This document shows positions 1 through 12,776 of a DNA stretch of 64,000 bases, piece after piece. Every line of letters starts with the position of its first letter. Within the stretch, counting starts at the first letter, position 1. Position numbers and translations under genes: made by a program. The notes beneath the pieces were generated by a model. The model ran no database searches. It was given only the letters and a program-made list of their open reading frames with translations, and was not told the origin of the DNA. This stretch comes from Pelargonium tetragonum (Eukaryota > Streptophyta > Magnoliopsida > Geraniales > Geraniaceae): assembly GCA_036897445.1 (NCBI GenBank), contig JAYMTL010000050.1, positions 1 through 64,000 of the forward strand, read 5' to 3'.

Positions 1-573
1 TATCTAGAATAGTAGTAATTAGTGAAAGAAAAAGAATTGTACAAATTAGTGAAGTAAGCCCATCTCCAACAGTCCAAAGATGAAAATCTTTGATTCTAAA
101 CCATTCATGAACATCACAGCAAATATTATTAAAACATTGCTCCTACATAAATAAGGAGCTGTGCAGCCGCTACAAAATAGGAGTTTGATAGAATATAAAA
201 GAAAGATATACAAAAACAAATCCCAAAGAAAGTAACGAATTTCTATTTAATTCTGCAATTTATGAATATGAAAAGAATCTTGTTCCGTATTTGGGAATAC
301 CTGATATAAAAAATTGACTAGTCAAGAAACATACGCGAAAGTCTCATATTTCTAACATAACAATGGGGGTCTTTCAAAGATTTTATAAATTGTTCAGTAC
401 GTTTCTCTATGTAGGAGTAGTAAATTCCTTTAAGAGAATTTGGAGAAAATAGAAGCTTAGTTTTGTTAATAAAGTACTATATACAATGAATGTAAGCCCT
501 TCCTTTTTTTAAGTTCTGCAATTCATACAAGTAAAAAGGCCTAGCGCTTTCCTGTTATGGGTAAAGTATATAA

Positions 574-585
574 TATATATAAAGA
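574..585 (+). repeat. TATATATAAAGA string, copy 1 of 4
   Basis: The 12-mer TATATATAAAGA occurs at 574-585, 9445-9456, 26207-26218 and 51085-51096, always in this orientation. Copies 1 and 2 continue into GAAAAT or GAGAAT followed by a C-rich run. TA steps are generally over-represented here, so the excess over chance is modest. A TATA-like promoter role cannot be shown because no gene follows any copy. Confidence 0.3.
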
Positions 586-2350
586 GAATTTCCGCCGGGT
601 TTACTTAGTTTATTAGTAATGAATGTGGGAATAGTTCCTTTTTAATTTAGGAGAGATTATATGGAATAAAGGTTAGTCGCTATAATACCTATATTTTATA
701 TGATACCAGTATTGCAGTTTCAGGAGCAAGCAAGTTACAAAAAACCAATAGGAAATACAAGGAGTTCCAAGTCAATAGGGAACCCCGAGGATAAACCTAA
801 AAAGGCTTCCCTTAGGTACAGGGTAGATCTTTTGAGCCTTACCCTTTGATAAAAAAATGACACTTCTTTCTTAACGGCCTGGTATTTCCTTTGTGACGCG
901 TGTTAACTTAAGTTAGTTGAGGCCCCTAAGGGTGAGGTAGAAAAAGGGGAAGTAGTTTTTATTTTTAATTTATGAATTTGAAAGTTCTAAACAAGGCCTT
1001 TCAGGGATCGCAAAGGGGGTAAAAATATTAGAGTCATTCTCTTCCTTTAGGTTAAATATTTCAAAAGATAAGGGTTTAACTAATATACTTTAGAATAAGG
1101 TCTCTTTCTCGCGCCCCTCTTTTTGGTAAGAGCAATCCGGTTTCGTGTTAAAAGGAATAAACTCTAATCGGACGGAATTACGTCTTCTAAATACTTTATA
1201 AAACGCTCAGGAATACTTCTTTAAATGGGTACTAAAAAAGCTTCTTCTTTTTATTTATATCTGTTATCTCTGGTAATAAAGAATAAAGTGAATCTAAAAT
1301 GTAATGTAAGGAAATTCCTATAATATAAGGGGTAGTTTTTATAGTCTGTTCTGTAAGGTAACTTTCCAGGTATTCCCACTGAACAAAGTAAAAGGTTTCT
1401 GGGCTTTCTCTAAAAAATAGGCCAACAAATTAAGTATAAGAAATCCAATGTTTTATGAGTTAAATAAACCTTACAAGGACCCTAAAAGGCAAGCTATTCT
1501 AGATAGTAACTTTAAATGAGTTGAAGTTAAAGCTATAAGGACTACCTATAACTAAAACTAACAAGTAATACAATCACTATTAATTCTATAACTATCTAAT
1601 TTTAAGTCGATAGAGTACTCATTATACTAACTCTATATCTATAGTATAAGGAATATAATAACTCCCAAAAGAAGAAGACTAATATCCCCTTGCAAGACGG
1701 GGAACCCTGTAAGAGTGTAGCTCCCCCTAAAACTCTTATTCAGATTCAACCGGGGTTTCTCTCTCTTAGGATCCTTTTTAGAGGTTAGCATATAAAAAGT
1801 TAATAGCCAAGGAGTTCTATAATTACTACTGGTTGTCCACATATACAAGCAAAGCTGGTCGTTTTAAGAAAGTCTCTAAGTGCAAGCTATCCCCAAAGGG
1901 TCTTGCTTCGAAAAAAAAAAAAAAGAAGTCAAACATGATGTTAGGAAAATTATATCCCTTATAAGGTAAGGGGCCCACCACAGTAAAAATGAATTCACAT
2001 GGAAATGCTTAGAAAGAAGTAGAATAAAAGACAATATTGGATATTCTTTTTATAAGTCAATTTTTATAAAAAAGAATTAATTACATAATTTAAATCTAAA
2101 AGGCTAAAACAAACTAAAAAGAAAGAAATGGAGTATTGTCTTTCCAAGACTCTTCCTTTTGATTCCTTAGGTGATACTTAGACCAAGGTTACTCTTTGGA
2201 TATAGGTATAGAATTACACTCAAAAAAGGTTATTATAAAAATTGAGATACAAGGACTTTAGAGCATACTGATTAAGATATAAATAGAAGCCAAAGTTAAA
2301 AATATAGAAAAACTTTACATTTTCGAGCCTCCAGCTTCAAAGCTAAAGGA

Positions 2351-2364
2351 AGGGCCCCTTTATT
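2351..2364 (+). repeat. GC-rich 14-mer, copy 1
   Basis: AGGGCCCCTTTATT is identical at 2351-2364 and 36502-36515 in the same orientation. Its palindromic centre GGGCCC is typical of the short GC-rich clusters spread through the window. Homology beyond the 14 bases is not evident. Confidence 0.4.
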
Positions 2365-3899
2365 GCTATCTATTTGCCATCCTTATTATTTATGGGGGGG
2401 TTGAGTCAAAAAAAACTTATTGTAATCGCTCAGGGCCTCTCTTTGGAGTGAATACGGATGTTTCAAATCCCGTTTTACTGCACCTTAATAAAATAAAGGA
2501 ATGCTTTTGAAAAGGAGTCCAAGATACTGAATGAAGGGATTTTGTTATAGGAAGTCCCTTTTTTATAAACTAATAACAGAGTATCCTAGATATACAATTT
2601 TATGAGGCTTATCGGGTGACATCCTTCTTAAATTAAGAATTTCCCAAGCTTTAGGATACTTTACGGGAGCCGTTTAACAGGCTAAAAGTTTATCTTTACA
2701 GGTTTTTTAGAGAACCTCTTAATTCAGGTCAGTAGAATATAAATACACCTTATTTACTTTACAAACTTTTAACTAAATTTTCCATGAGAAAAAGAAGCCC
2801 ATGTTAATGGAGATCTGATTTGACTTCATTTTGTACTTTGACCCAATCAAATCAAATATAAATAATAAAATACAGAAAAAGTTGACGATTAAAAACCGGA
2901 GCTGTCAATACTAAATTCTTAATTTTTCCTGGAGTAAAAAAGAGCATTTCAATGATAAGTTTTGCGGGCAGAGCTTAAAGAGCAATTGTGGGAGTGTTTA
3001 GAAGAGAGGCTCCACTTTTTGTAAGGACAAGTTCAATATCAGTAACTGAATATAAGTTTAACTTGGTTAATTCTAGAATATAAGAGAAAGAATAGCCCAT
3101 AGCCAAGGTACATAAGAAGTAGATGGTTGGTGAGTGTTGCTTAGCTTTAAGCTTCTTCTGGGCTCGAGATATTTTTCGATTAGTATTTTTGGCAAAGGGA
3201 ATATACAAGATTTACAGTTTAAGAAGTGCTCTAAGTAAGGGATACTCTTTGTTAAAAGTTTCCGTTACCCAATTCATTCTAATTGAAGGAGCTTCGTTTT
3301 CATACCACACAAAGTACAGTATCAGATAGGAACTGCAGAGTAAATGCTATATTAATTAGAGCTCATCCAAAGGGGTTTTTGTTTAGGCAGGGATTTTCCT
3401 TATATTATTTTAGGTTTTAGGGGACTTTATATAAATAACTTTTCCTTTTGCAGATATTGTCTGGCATCCCAAAGCAGTCAAAATACTCTCTAGCTAGAAT
3501 AACTTAAAAACTCCCTTTTCGGTATCCAAAAGGTTATTTAGACTCATTTTACGCAGGATTTTCCTGCATTCTTTACTCACTTTTAACTGCCTTGCTTGTC
3601 AAATCCAAGTGAAAAATCTAAGTTCCCTCTTGATAGGATAGACTTTCTTCCTAACTCAGATACTAATTCTAATTTGTTTGTAAAAGCACTTCCCTTAAAA
3701 GAAACTTCTAAAATGTCAAAGACTCTTCTAAACTAACTTAACTTAAGGAGTAGCTCAAAACTTCGCAAACCTGACAATGTATCTTATGAAAGCTTTTACC
3801 CGCCCCTAAAAACTTTGCTGGAAACTCTTCTCTTTAATTAGGCTTCAAATAGCTAGTAGCTAGCTCTACTTTTTTTTACTAAAGCCTCCCTCCGACTTA

Positions 3900-3930
3900 T
3901 AAGAGAAGCCCTTTTAAGGGGCTTCTCTTA
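3900..3930. repeat. Perfect 12-bp hairpin
   Basis: The left arm TAAGAGAAGCCC (3900-3911) is exactly complementary to GGGCTTCTCTTA (3919-3930), with a 7-base loop TTTTAAG. The 12-bp perfect stem is unusually long for this window. There is no T-run immediately after it on the + strand and no gene upstream, so an intrinsic terminator is not supported. It may be a GC-cluster type hairpin or the remnant of a small inverted-repeat element. Confidence 0.6.
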
Positions 3931-5690
3931 GTGGAATCTCCAGTAAAGCGTGGATGGATTGCTGTTCAACCAGAGTAGAAAACTACAAGACTAATACTAC
4001 AAGTTCTAAATTCCCGGTTCTTTCAAGATTGGGATAGGATAGTAATTCCTGACTTTAGTCCTAGTTTTATAAAATCCTACCACGTTTTCTAGAGCCTTTA
4101 CTCATTTTTACTTACCTGCCCTAAACCCTTGCATATTCTTTGTTTTCTTACCCCTGTTCTGACCTTGACTTACTTCTTTAAAAGTCTGTATCAGTATCCT
4201 ATGAGCTATACCTTTCTTAAAAAGTCTTTAAAATGAAAAGTAGTCATCTTATTCTTTAGAGATATCCCTTTAGAGCTAGAGTTTTCCTTAAAACATACCT
4301 AACCAGAGAGTACAATAACACTTCCCTTGTTGACTTACGCTATCCGCTTATAATAAATACCTTTCCTAAATTATTTGGAATAGAAACAAGAACCTAGTAC
4401 CGCCTTAACCTTGAAAAGTGAGTAGTAAATAGTAAGGAAAGGCTTTACATAAGCCCATAAAAAGGACTCAGGGCAACAAAAATCTATTCATTCCAACTAT
4501 ATCAAAACCCATTTTATATTGTATAGCGAACTTCACGCAAAAGTGTTACTATTCACGAAAAAGTAAATGCAAATCCGTACCTGCAAGCAAGCCTTGTGCC
4601 GACAAGGGCGCCATACCTATATTAATAAATAATGCAAATCTGATAGTAGAACCTCAAAGTATAGTTATTTATATTTCAGGAAAAAAAATACCAGCTGAGT
4701 AGTCAAATTGAACTTATAAGGGCCTCTGCCTTTCTTTTAATGTCTTTTTTAACACGCCATCGAGAAGAGCTAGGTATTCTTCATTCGAAATTGCAATTAC
4801 GACTCATTTCATAAATTTTAGAAACTCGTGAATATTTCTTGACTAGCAAAAAATTATATTTGCATTTTTTCGTTTTCGAATAAGCCGTGTTCTCACGAAG
4901 ACTCTCCTAGTAAATACATTTATAGATTATAGAAGAATACAATTTATGGTAAGACATACGTTACGCTCTTTTTTTACTAACTTACCTTTTACGGCCATTA
5001 GTATTTTGAGGAAGTCTCTTGTTGATCCTCTTTTCATTTCCGCGCTTTTTGAACTAAGCCATGCGCAGAGCCTCGTAATTGTGCCCCGTATTTTCCCTAA
5101 GAGGAGTGGTTGCTCCAGAGTTATTGTCCTATAGTTTTTTGTAAGATTCGCTGACAAATAGAACTCCTTATCACCTTTTTTAAGGGCTTGGCTTGCTTGG
5201 AGGGATGTGCTATATAGGTTAAAGTAAGTCCTTGAGTCTAGAGTAAAGTGCAAGATTTCCTCCACTTTTTACACTTTTATATATACTACGAGTTGTTCAG
5301 ATAGAAAGAATCTAATTGGTATTGTATTAGGGGCCTTTAGCGGGGTACTGGTAAGTGGGAAAGTCTTTGTTGATTATAATGTCAAGCTTGCCTATCAAAT
5401 ACTATAGTTAACCTTCCTCCCTCCGGTCGGTAAAAACACTTCCCGGTATCTACAAGTTTTGTCTCCTCCATAGCGAGAAATACAAAAGGGGGATATTCCT
5501 AAGACTATCTTATTCCATTAAGAACTAGTAACTACTTAATATACTAGCTATCTGAGTAAGACAACTACTACAATGGGCTACAAGCAAAAGCCCTATATCC
5601 TTACTCCTTATCTTCCATTCTATCCATAAAAGTCTCGCTTCTAACAAGAAACAGAGTACAGCTCCTATTAAAGTCTAATAAAGAGTAACT

Positions 5691-5703
5691 AGGTAATGTA
5701 ATT
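5691..5703 (-). repeat. AATTACATTACCT motif, copy 1 of 7
   Basis: On the minus strand this reads AATTACATTACCT, the 13-base core found seven times in the window. The flank after the core here is AGTTAC, the most divergent of the seven. The core holds a direct duplication of ATTAC. The + strand form is AGGTAATGTAATT. No gene is adjacent on either side, so its role is unknown. Confidence 0.75.
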
Positions 5704-6594
5704 AAAAGGATAAAAGTTCCAGAGCTGTGTGTCTAAGAAAATAACAAGAATAGCTATAGAAAGCCCCTTTGAAAAAGTCTTCCTCAATAGCTCGAGATAT
5801 AAGATTTATCCTGTAACTGGGTGGTACTCTGGGGTTCTTTCAAAGAAGGAATACCTTAAGAAATCCTTATCAGTAAGTACCTAGAATCTAAAAATCGCAA
5901 CGTTGTGAATAAATTAAAGGAGGGGTGAAACCAGGACTAAAAAAGGTTTTTCGGAAAATCAGACCTACAAATAAAGTATCTTGTTGCAGACCGCGGATCC
6001 CTGCCGCTCTTACTAGACTAATAGATAATTCTTTTATTTCCTTTCTTAACAGAATAATTTAAGGTTCTCCAAATGAGTTTTCTTGTAAGGAATTCTTAAT
6101 TCTACCTTCCTGGTTTTAAACACCTAGTTTGGGATTGGCTACGGTCCAACTCATTTAAGGCATTACTTTTTAGAGACAACCCCCTATGAGCAGGCTTTCA
6201 TCTTATTTATATTAATCTGGAAATCCAGGTAGTTTTATTCTCAGATAGGAGTAAACGGGGCCCTATTATACACACTAAAAAAACCCTTTTCATAGCTCTC
6301 TTATAGCACACCCAAGGGTTATACCGGGGGGCTATAAAATAAATAAAAGTTGGGTATAGATTTTTGGTAGTATGAAGGTCTTCCTGACACGGGGTTTCTA
6401 CAGTCTCTAAGTTAGTACCATTCCTCTATATATAGGCGATCCAAGAATACTCTTAATCTTTGATAAAAACCGGCAGAGACTTCTTGTGCAGTACTTTTTT
6501 AAGTTAATCACAAAAATAACATTTACACTTTGTTTGTAGGGAACTCCTGTCATTTTAATGGAACTTACTCCCGGTTCCAAGGGGAGGCCGCGCC

Positions 6595-6608
6595 TTATTA
6601 ATTAATAA
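6595..6608. repeat. 14-bp AT palindrome
   Basis: TTATTAATTAATAA is a perfect palindrome directly following a GC-rich patch (GGCCGCGCC). Such AT palindromes arise easily in DNA of this composition, so only the exact symmetry is claimed. Confidence 0.4.
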
Positions 6609-7318
6609 CCTCCGATTGACACGAGATTCTATTACGAAAGAAGTCCTTTTAGTTATGCCCTTCGGTCTTTTTTTTTGAATAATAGGAACATGTTTTAATT
6701 GCTCCATGTTACAAACCCCTTCTTTTACGAATCTATCTATTCCTGTATTGTATAGTATTCTATATAAATACTTGATCCTAGACTTGGAAATACAAATGAA
6801 AAGTCCTGCCCGATATCATTAAACTTTAGTAAATATTTAGAAGGTGCGAGATTAAGGGTCCCTTTGATATGTAAATTAATCTCAATCTTTAGACAGCAGG
6901 GATAATGAAAAGCTAAGGAAAGGGATCTAGTTTTTGGTTAAAAAAGAGCCCCTTGGAAGGCGAATTAGATGCTGATATTTTATTAAGGGGAATTCGGGTC
7001 AAAGTACTTATTGAGACCTAGAGAGCTCTGAAAGAAGCTGCTATTCGAGACACCGCAAGTACTAATTGGGCTTGCCTCGAGAGGTTTCGTATAAGTCAGC
7101 ATATACCAGTGAATTTTAGTAGAAATTCCGTATAGATAGATAAAGTGGATGCCGCCTTTTTAAGTAGGAGTGCCGAAATTCCTATTGAGAAAGAAGCTGC
7201 GTAGAATCTGAGGTAATTCTTGTGCTGATAAGCTAATAAGTGACTTTTACTATTATAAAACCTATATAAACGTAAATTTCTTACTCTAGATTTTTATATT
7301 ATATAGTAAAGGCTATCT

Positions 7319-7390
7319 AAAAAGGGGATTCGAACCTACGTCATAGGATCCAAATGAGGAGCGCTCTACCAGGCAACATATTTAGAAAAG
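7319..7390 (-). pseudogene. tRNA-like relic, proline-like
   Basis: Read on the minus strand, a D-arm-like GCCTGGTAGAGCGC (around 7362-7375) is followed about 30 bases later by GGTTCGAATCC (7326-7336), an exact match to the pol III B-box and T-loop consensus. A T6 run follows, as in a pol III terminator. Between them TTTGGAT could be an anticodon loop with UGG (proline). The T-stem and anticodon stem do not pair properly and the acceptor ends do not match, so I read this as a decayed tRNA gene or the head of a tRNA-derived SINE. The amino-acid assignment is inference. Confidence 0.4.
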
Positions 7391-8593
7391 GGGGAGCTTT
7401 TTCGGGGGCTATATAAGTTACTTTTTCACCAGCTTTCAGGGAGGTTTTTTCAGAGTAATAGGAAGCTAGAGTTTTACTGTGCTAGAGATGAGCGGAGTCT
7501 ATTTATGGGGATAGGCGTGTAGGGAGGCAGAAAAAGGGATTTGTTCTATATAACTAAATTAATTGACACTCTTAGCTGAGATCACTCTATTTCGAACCTA
7601 TAGAAACCACTTTCATTTTACATTCATTTCCTTTTCTTTGTCCTAAGTTAATGTACACTCAAAATCTACCAAATGCCTTAGGGAGTACTCACAAAAAGGA
7701 ATTCAAAGGCGTTCTATACTATATAAGTATAAGTTCTTTGCGCTTCAAAAAAAATCCCGCTACGGGTAACTTTCTATTAGAACTGGCAGAACTTTGGTTT
7801 TCTTTACCTGTTCTGAATAATAAGACAAGAAACAGAATAGGAGGACTTCTGCAACTTTATTTCACTTAGTAAATTCTATTTTAGAGTAAGGGAGAAATTC
7901 ATTTAATATAAGTTATCAGTGACTTTTTCCTTCCAGTTTACTATAACGGGGTCTTGTAAAACCCTTGTCTAATAAAGGAAGCTTCCTAAAGGATTCCTAA
8001 TTAAAGCCTAATAAGGGGCCCCAAAAAGATAGCAATTCAAAAGATATTGGAAATATATTGACTCCAAGAGCCTCATAGCCAGAAATTAACCCTACTGGGT
8101 AGCTAAACCCGTGGAAACGAAAGAATTTATGCATACTTTGGCTTCTTTTTAATCTTTGTTATCCTTTATATAGAAAGTCTTTACTTAAAAGTATAATGGG
8201 AATAGAAAGAAGAAATCCTACCCCTAGCTATACCCCATACAACAAGAGTCCTTTTGTTTCATATAGCTACAAGGAAAGGTTTACGATAAGTATAAGGAAA
8301 TTCACTAAAATAAGATTTAAAAGGAGCTCTTAGAAAACATATAATAAGATAGAAAGGAGTAAAGAATAAAATTTAGTAAATATAAGGAGGAAGGTTTAAG
8401 TCATCTGCGAGGGCTGTTATAGTATGTAGAAGGTTTCTTGTTAGTTACTTTTCTGAGGATCCATAAAATACAGATATTATAGTAAACTTTTTTAGGTCTA
8501 AAAGGTCAATTAGGGGCTCTTTTCTTCCTAATCAGAATCAGGCTATACGAGGCCTCTATTTGATAAAAAGTCCCGGGGATACGAATATAATAA

Positions 8594-8609
8594 GAAATTT
8601 TGACTTTTT
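8594..8609 (+). repeat. GAAATTTTGACTTTTT 16-mer, copy 1
   Basis: GAAATTTTGACTTTTT occurs here and at 38011-38026 in the same orientation, both preceded by ATAA or ATAAG. It is AT-rich, so the match alone is weak evidence of common descent. Confidence 0.3.
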
Positions 8610-9444
8610 GGAATTTTGTCCTAAAGCCTATACCGAAGTACTCGTAGATATATACGTAGCAGGGAATAGAGCCCAAAAACTGAAACTACAATACACACCT
8701 GGCCTTAGGTAATGTCCTTCCTAGAAAAGCTCCAAACGCTAGCTCCTTGTGAAATTGTAACCGGTTTAAGATAAACCGAAAAGTACAGATGTGAGAGGAC
8801 TCCCCACTTCCCTAAACCCTAAAGTACAATGCTTTTTATTAAGAATCTCTTGGACTTGTAAAAAGTTCTGTTATGAATAAGTTGCAAAGGGGTTTCCTAC
8901 TAACTACTAAAATTGTTAAGTTAAGGATATTTTTCAAGATCGATTTAGCGTTACACAGCCCTCTCACAAAAAAATTGACCTTAGAACAGTTTGTTAGCTC
9001 CTATTTTCTGCAAACTATAACACTCTCTTTTTAATATTCCCTTATCCGGTACCGCTAGGTTTCCTTTTTAGGAATGCGTAGGTTTCAATAGAGATCTTGG
9101 AAAAGCGCAGTCAGTGAATTAAGTTACAGGACTCTCCTTTTGTATACCTGAGGGAAGTAGAAATTGTTGCCTAATATTGTACTCTTTAAACTCACAATCC
9201 TACCTGATTCAGATACAAGAAGCCAGAGTTTTGACTCTAAGAAGTCTTTTTTACGTGTAAAACACATTACTCTAAAAAGAATTTCTTGTGAAGAAGGCCT
9301 CTGTCAACAAACCAAATACTACTTTTAAATAAAAAAATTCCTTAAATCCTATATATCCAGGCAGTTTTTATGAGAAATTCTCCTCTTCGAAAATCAGTAC
9401 GGGTTCCCAAATTTTTGATAAATATTATAGAAGCCTCTTGCAGC

Positions 9445-9456
9445 TATATATAAAGA
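9445..9456 (+). repeat. TATATATAAAGA string, copy 2 of 4
   Basis: Exact copy of the 12-mer also found at 574, 26207 and 51085. It lies 10 bases upstream of the AATTACATTACCT core at 9467. The other three copies have no such neighbour. Confidence 0.3.
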
Positions 9457-9466
9457 AAATCCCCTT

Positions 9467-9479
9467 AATTACATTACCT
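9467..9479 (+). repeat. AATTACATTACCT motif, copy 2 of 7
   Basis: Core AATTACATTACCT on the + strand, followed by TGTAAT. The 18 bases at 9463-9480 are identical to 39208-39225. With the flank, the site reads ATTAC, eight bases, then GTAAT, which forms a short inverted repeat that could be a protein-binding site or a small hairpin. Confidence 0.75.
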
Positions 9480-10720
9480 TGTAATACTATCCATGTACTT
9501 AACTTTCTAGAAGCTTTGGGACCTACCTAAACAAAAAAAAGCTCTTCCCGTTCAGATTAAAGTTAAACATTTACTCATAAAATTTATATAAAATCTTCTA
9601 ATAAAGTAATACGCATTTCCCAAGGGTATCTCCTGCAAAGGAAGATAGTTATAAAAGAAAGTAAAGAACCTGCGTACGGAAAAGTATCCACAAAAAGCGG
9701 GTAAGTTTACTTACACTTTAAGTTTGAGCTTAATCGCCTAAAATTATTAACGAATACTAAGAGCTTTGATCTAACTCGGTTGCGTATGCTTTCTGTGAGA
9801 GGTTATCTTTTCCTAACGAAATCCCTTGAAGGAAGAACAACCTCTTATAAATCTAGTGCAGTTTATGGGACCTCTGGATATGGCTTATAAAAATATGTAA
9901 TTTTTAATTACTTTGCACACCGCTTCATATTCTATTCAATCTAGACGCTCTCTTGAAAATAGGACCGCGTAACAAAAATCCCGAATGGCTTTTTAAAATA
10001 CCTTCTGAAAGGGGACCCCTATGGGTTTGTATTAAGTATATAACCATGCATACCCGCCGTACTTTAAGGAGGATTTCCTTCGAAAGTCACAACACCTTTC
10101 TTTACAGGATGTCCAGAATTCTAATAGATCCTCATAAAAAAGGGTATAAACGAACGTCACAATATACTTTGTTGGTTGTACCGAAACTTATAGGAACCCA
10201 TCCTTCGAAAAGGAAGAAAGATTCTGCTAAGTCCTTTTTACTTTGCTTTACTTGTTTAAAGGTATCCCAGTTATAACAAATGAGGGAGCCTGTACCTAGA
10301 GCTATTCTAACTATTGTATTCCCTGCTTTCAGACTCTTGCTAACTACCGGAAACCTGGAAACAAAGGAGTAAACCCCACTTAACAGTTACCTAGCACTTA
10401 CATACCTCCAGTCTTTGGATCTACACCTTTGAGTCCTTAGCTTTACCCGCATTTCCCTGCCCTTTTCTAGCGTGTTCTCTTGATAAAATGAATTTCTTTC
10501 TATTCTATTATTTCTTACTAAAACTATCGTTTTACTGTCTTTAATTAATAGGCCCTCGGTTTTGGTTTATCTAAATCAAAAAAAATATATATAAATAGAA
10601 AGAAATCCCTGCGATCTTAAGGAGCTGAAAAAGACCTGTACGGTTTACCATTTTATATACTACACGGCTACAAAGACTAATAAGGATAGTACAAGGTGTT
10701 GTTGTAGTTTTATTAGTTGT

Positions 10721-10733
10721 AATTACATTACCT
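10721..10733 (+). repeat. AATTACATTACCT motif, copy 3 of 7
   Basis: Core AATTACATTACCT on the + strand, preceded by TTAGTTGT and followed by TTTGTTAG. These flanks differ from the other copies, which marks it as a shorter member of the family. Confidence 0.7.
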
Positions 10734-11205
10734 TTTGTTAGTTATGGGTTAGTATAGAGGATATATGAATAAGAGAAAAGTTCTTTGTAGAGTATTTGAG
10801 TTCTAGATAGTAATAGATAGTTTAAGAGTGTTGCTTTGACAGTGGGGTCAAGGGTATAAACCTTTCACTCCTTGAGAGGGACTTTGTAGTTATACAGAAA
10901 GTCCTTTATTCGTTATGACAACAGAAAAGGATTCCTTTGCTTTTGATTTGTATTCTGCTTGGTTTTCCTAGTCTTGCTTTGATATCTGTATATTGGGTTT
11001 TCTTACTACCTGGCTGTATTACTTTACTGTATGGATTGTAGTGCTTTAGAGAATCCCAATTACAAGGAATCCGGTTAGGCTCGATACCTATAAAATAGCC
11101 TGATTTTTGTGGCTTAGAATTCTGATTACTAATTTAAAAATTACTGCTTCTAAAGGAAGACGTCCTGGAAAAAAGGGTGTCTTCCAATAAGAATCCTAGA
11201 TTACG

Positions 11206-11218
11206 AGGTAATGTAATT
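11206..11218 (-). repeat. AATTACATTACCT motif, copy 4 of 7
   Basis: Minus-strand copy. The 21 bases at 11201-11221 are the exact reverse complement of 44899-44919, including the flank CGTAA after the core. It lies 485 bases from copy 3 in the opposite orientation. Confidence 0.75.
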
Positions 11219-12776
11219 AATTTAGAATAGCTTATAAAAAGGTGGTGCTTTTAACTGAAAACCTTAAAACGAGCCTAAAATTCGAGAATGCCAAGGTTCT
11301 TCAAATTCAGCCCTCGAGGATCCATTCCTTGTAGAATTTAGACTTTCAGTAAGTCGGGGCACTCTAGGTCCCCTAAAAAGTAGAGACTAAAGCGAAGTCA
11401 CTTCTTCGAAGTAGAGGCAGGGGTAAAGAACTTATGCAAATTTAGAAGAGGCTCGCGCAAGGCTTTGGTTCTTATAAAGGTTTTTAAGTTCTGAAGTCTT
11501 AAATGATAAGTCGGAGCCCCCAAACCTCTATCTATAAGCGCCCTTTGGGAAGGCTTTTAGAGCTGCTATTTTAAGTGAAAGACACCGATGGCATAGTTTT
11601 CAAGATACCACAAGCAAAGATTTGACGGTACGAATAAGAATTGTTCCAAGAAATTGAAGACTGTAAAGAAAGATAGGGGTTTGTAGCTGATATTCTGTTA
11701 GAAATTCCTTGTTGCACAAAGTTACTAAATTGGGATAAGAATAGGTATTAGAACACTTGAAAAATGAGGGAATAGGGCTTTAGCAAAGTAGGTCATTATC
11801 TACTGTAAAACTAAAACCTATTTAAAATTTTCTATCTCAAAACGCGGAATATCAAAGACTTAATAACCTAGATTAGGACTAAACTCTACTAAGTAACACT
11901 TTTGACTCCCCTTTTGACCCGAACCTTTATTCTAATAGACAATATCTTTCCCGGGCGCATTCTCTATTCTTCACTATCCGGGGCATGTTTCTTATAAACT
12001 GAAATCCCCTTAAATAACTAGAAACTCCCTACCCTAAGAAATTAAAACAATTTGAAAAGCCCTGTAAAACCACTCAAAAGGGGTGCTTATTGCTTTTTCT
12101 ATTAAAACCCTAGTCCAACTGACTTCCAAGACTATATGCTTATTTATTAAAAAACTTTGTAACTTTAATAATAAGAGGTTCGTGGCCCTTTTCATTTGAT
12201 GCAAAAAAGTATCCTAATTATTTATTCATGGTAGTCAGAATACAAGAAACACTCTCTAATATGAGGGTTTAAATTTAAAACACTAACGGAAGGTTTTATA
12301 ATTAGAAATGATTGATCGAACAGAGGACCTCTCTTTTCCTACGTTGAAATTGAAGTGAAAATAATTTACCCTTTCAAACTCCTTATGAAAACTAAAAATA
12401 TCACTTCTCCTGTTGTACGTACCTTATGTACAGCAAAAACTAAGGAGTCTTAAGCTAAATTCTACCCTCTAACGGGTTTCCACGAGAACAGAAGAAGAAA
12501 TTCAATGCTAAAAAAAGAGAGTGGTAGAGCTATCTAAAAAGATTAGACAGGCAAAAGCAGGATCCATAAAATCTTGCACATAGGACATTAAAAAGAATGT
12601 CCTTTTGTCGGGGTATCTCAAAGTTATTTGCCCCATTAGAAATCCCCGCATTTGATACAAACGGAGCCTTTTAGAATTCCTATTGCTGCAAAGCGTATTC
12701 TTTTTAAGTTAAAAGAGGGGGCCTATACTGATCCACATTTAACTTGTGGTATGCGGATTTCTCTCGAGTATTGCAA

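Larger units (their letters stand above)
1..3899. other. Gene-free AT-rich stretch
   Basis: No coding region, RNA gene or mobile element is recognisable here on either strand. Open frames are short and end at the rate expected for this composition. Visible local structure is limited to a run of 14 A at 1911-1924, a run of 7 G at 2394-2400, a TATATATAAAGA string at 574-585 that recurs elsewhere, and a GC-rich 14-mer at 2351-2364 shared with 36502-36515. Short G-run/C-run palindromes, for example GGGAACCC at 778-785, are scattered through it as in the rest of the window. Confidence 0.7.
3931..7318. other. Gene-free AT-rich stretch
   Basis: Nothing recognisable as a gene lies here. A frame of 112 codons on the minus strand (4927-5265) is within chance length and has no recognisable motif. 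One copy of the dispersed 13-base motif lies at 5691-5703. A 14-base perfect palindrome TTATTAATTAATAA is at 6595-6608. A sequence related to the 35922/36458 repeat lies at 7216-7230. Confidence 0.65.
7391..12776. other. Gene-free AT-rich stretch with three motif copies
   Basis: No gene is recognised. Three of the seven 13-base motif copies fall within 1.8 kb here (9467, 10721, 11206), the tightest grouping in the window. Other local items are TATATATAAAGA at 9445-9456, only 10 bases before one motif copy, a 16-mer at 8594-8609 repeated at 38011-38026, and GGGTTCCC at 9411-9418. The frame at 9953-10276 (107 codons) is chance-sized. Confidence 0.6.

Noticed and set aside
4927-5265. Minus-strand frame of 112 codons
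   Set aside because: Chance-sized, overlapped by a 62-codon frame on the other strand, no recognisable motif.
9953-10276. + strand frame of 107 codons rich in R, K and S
   Set aside because: Chance-sized; basic composition alone is not evidence of a ribosomal or DNA-binding protein.
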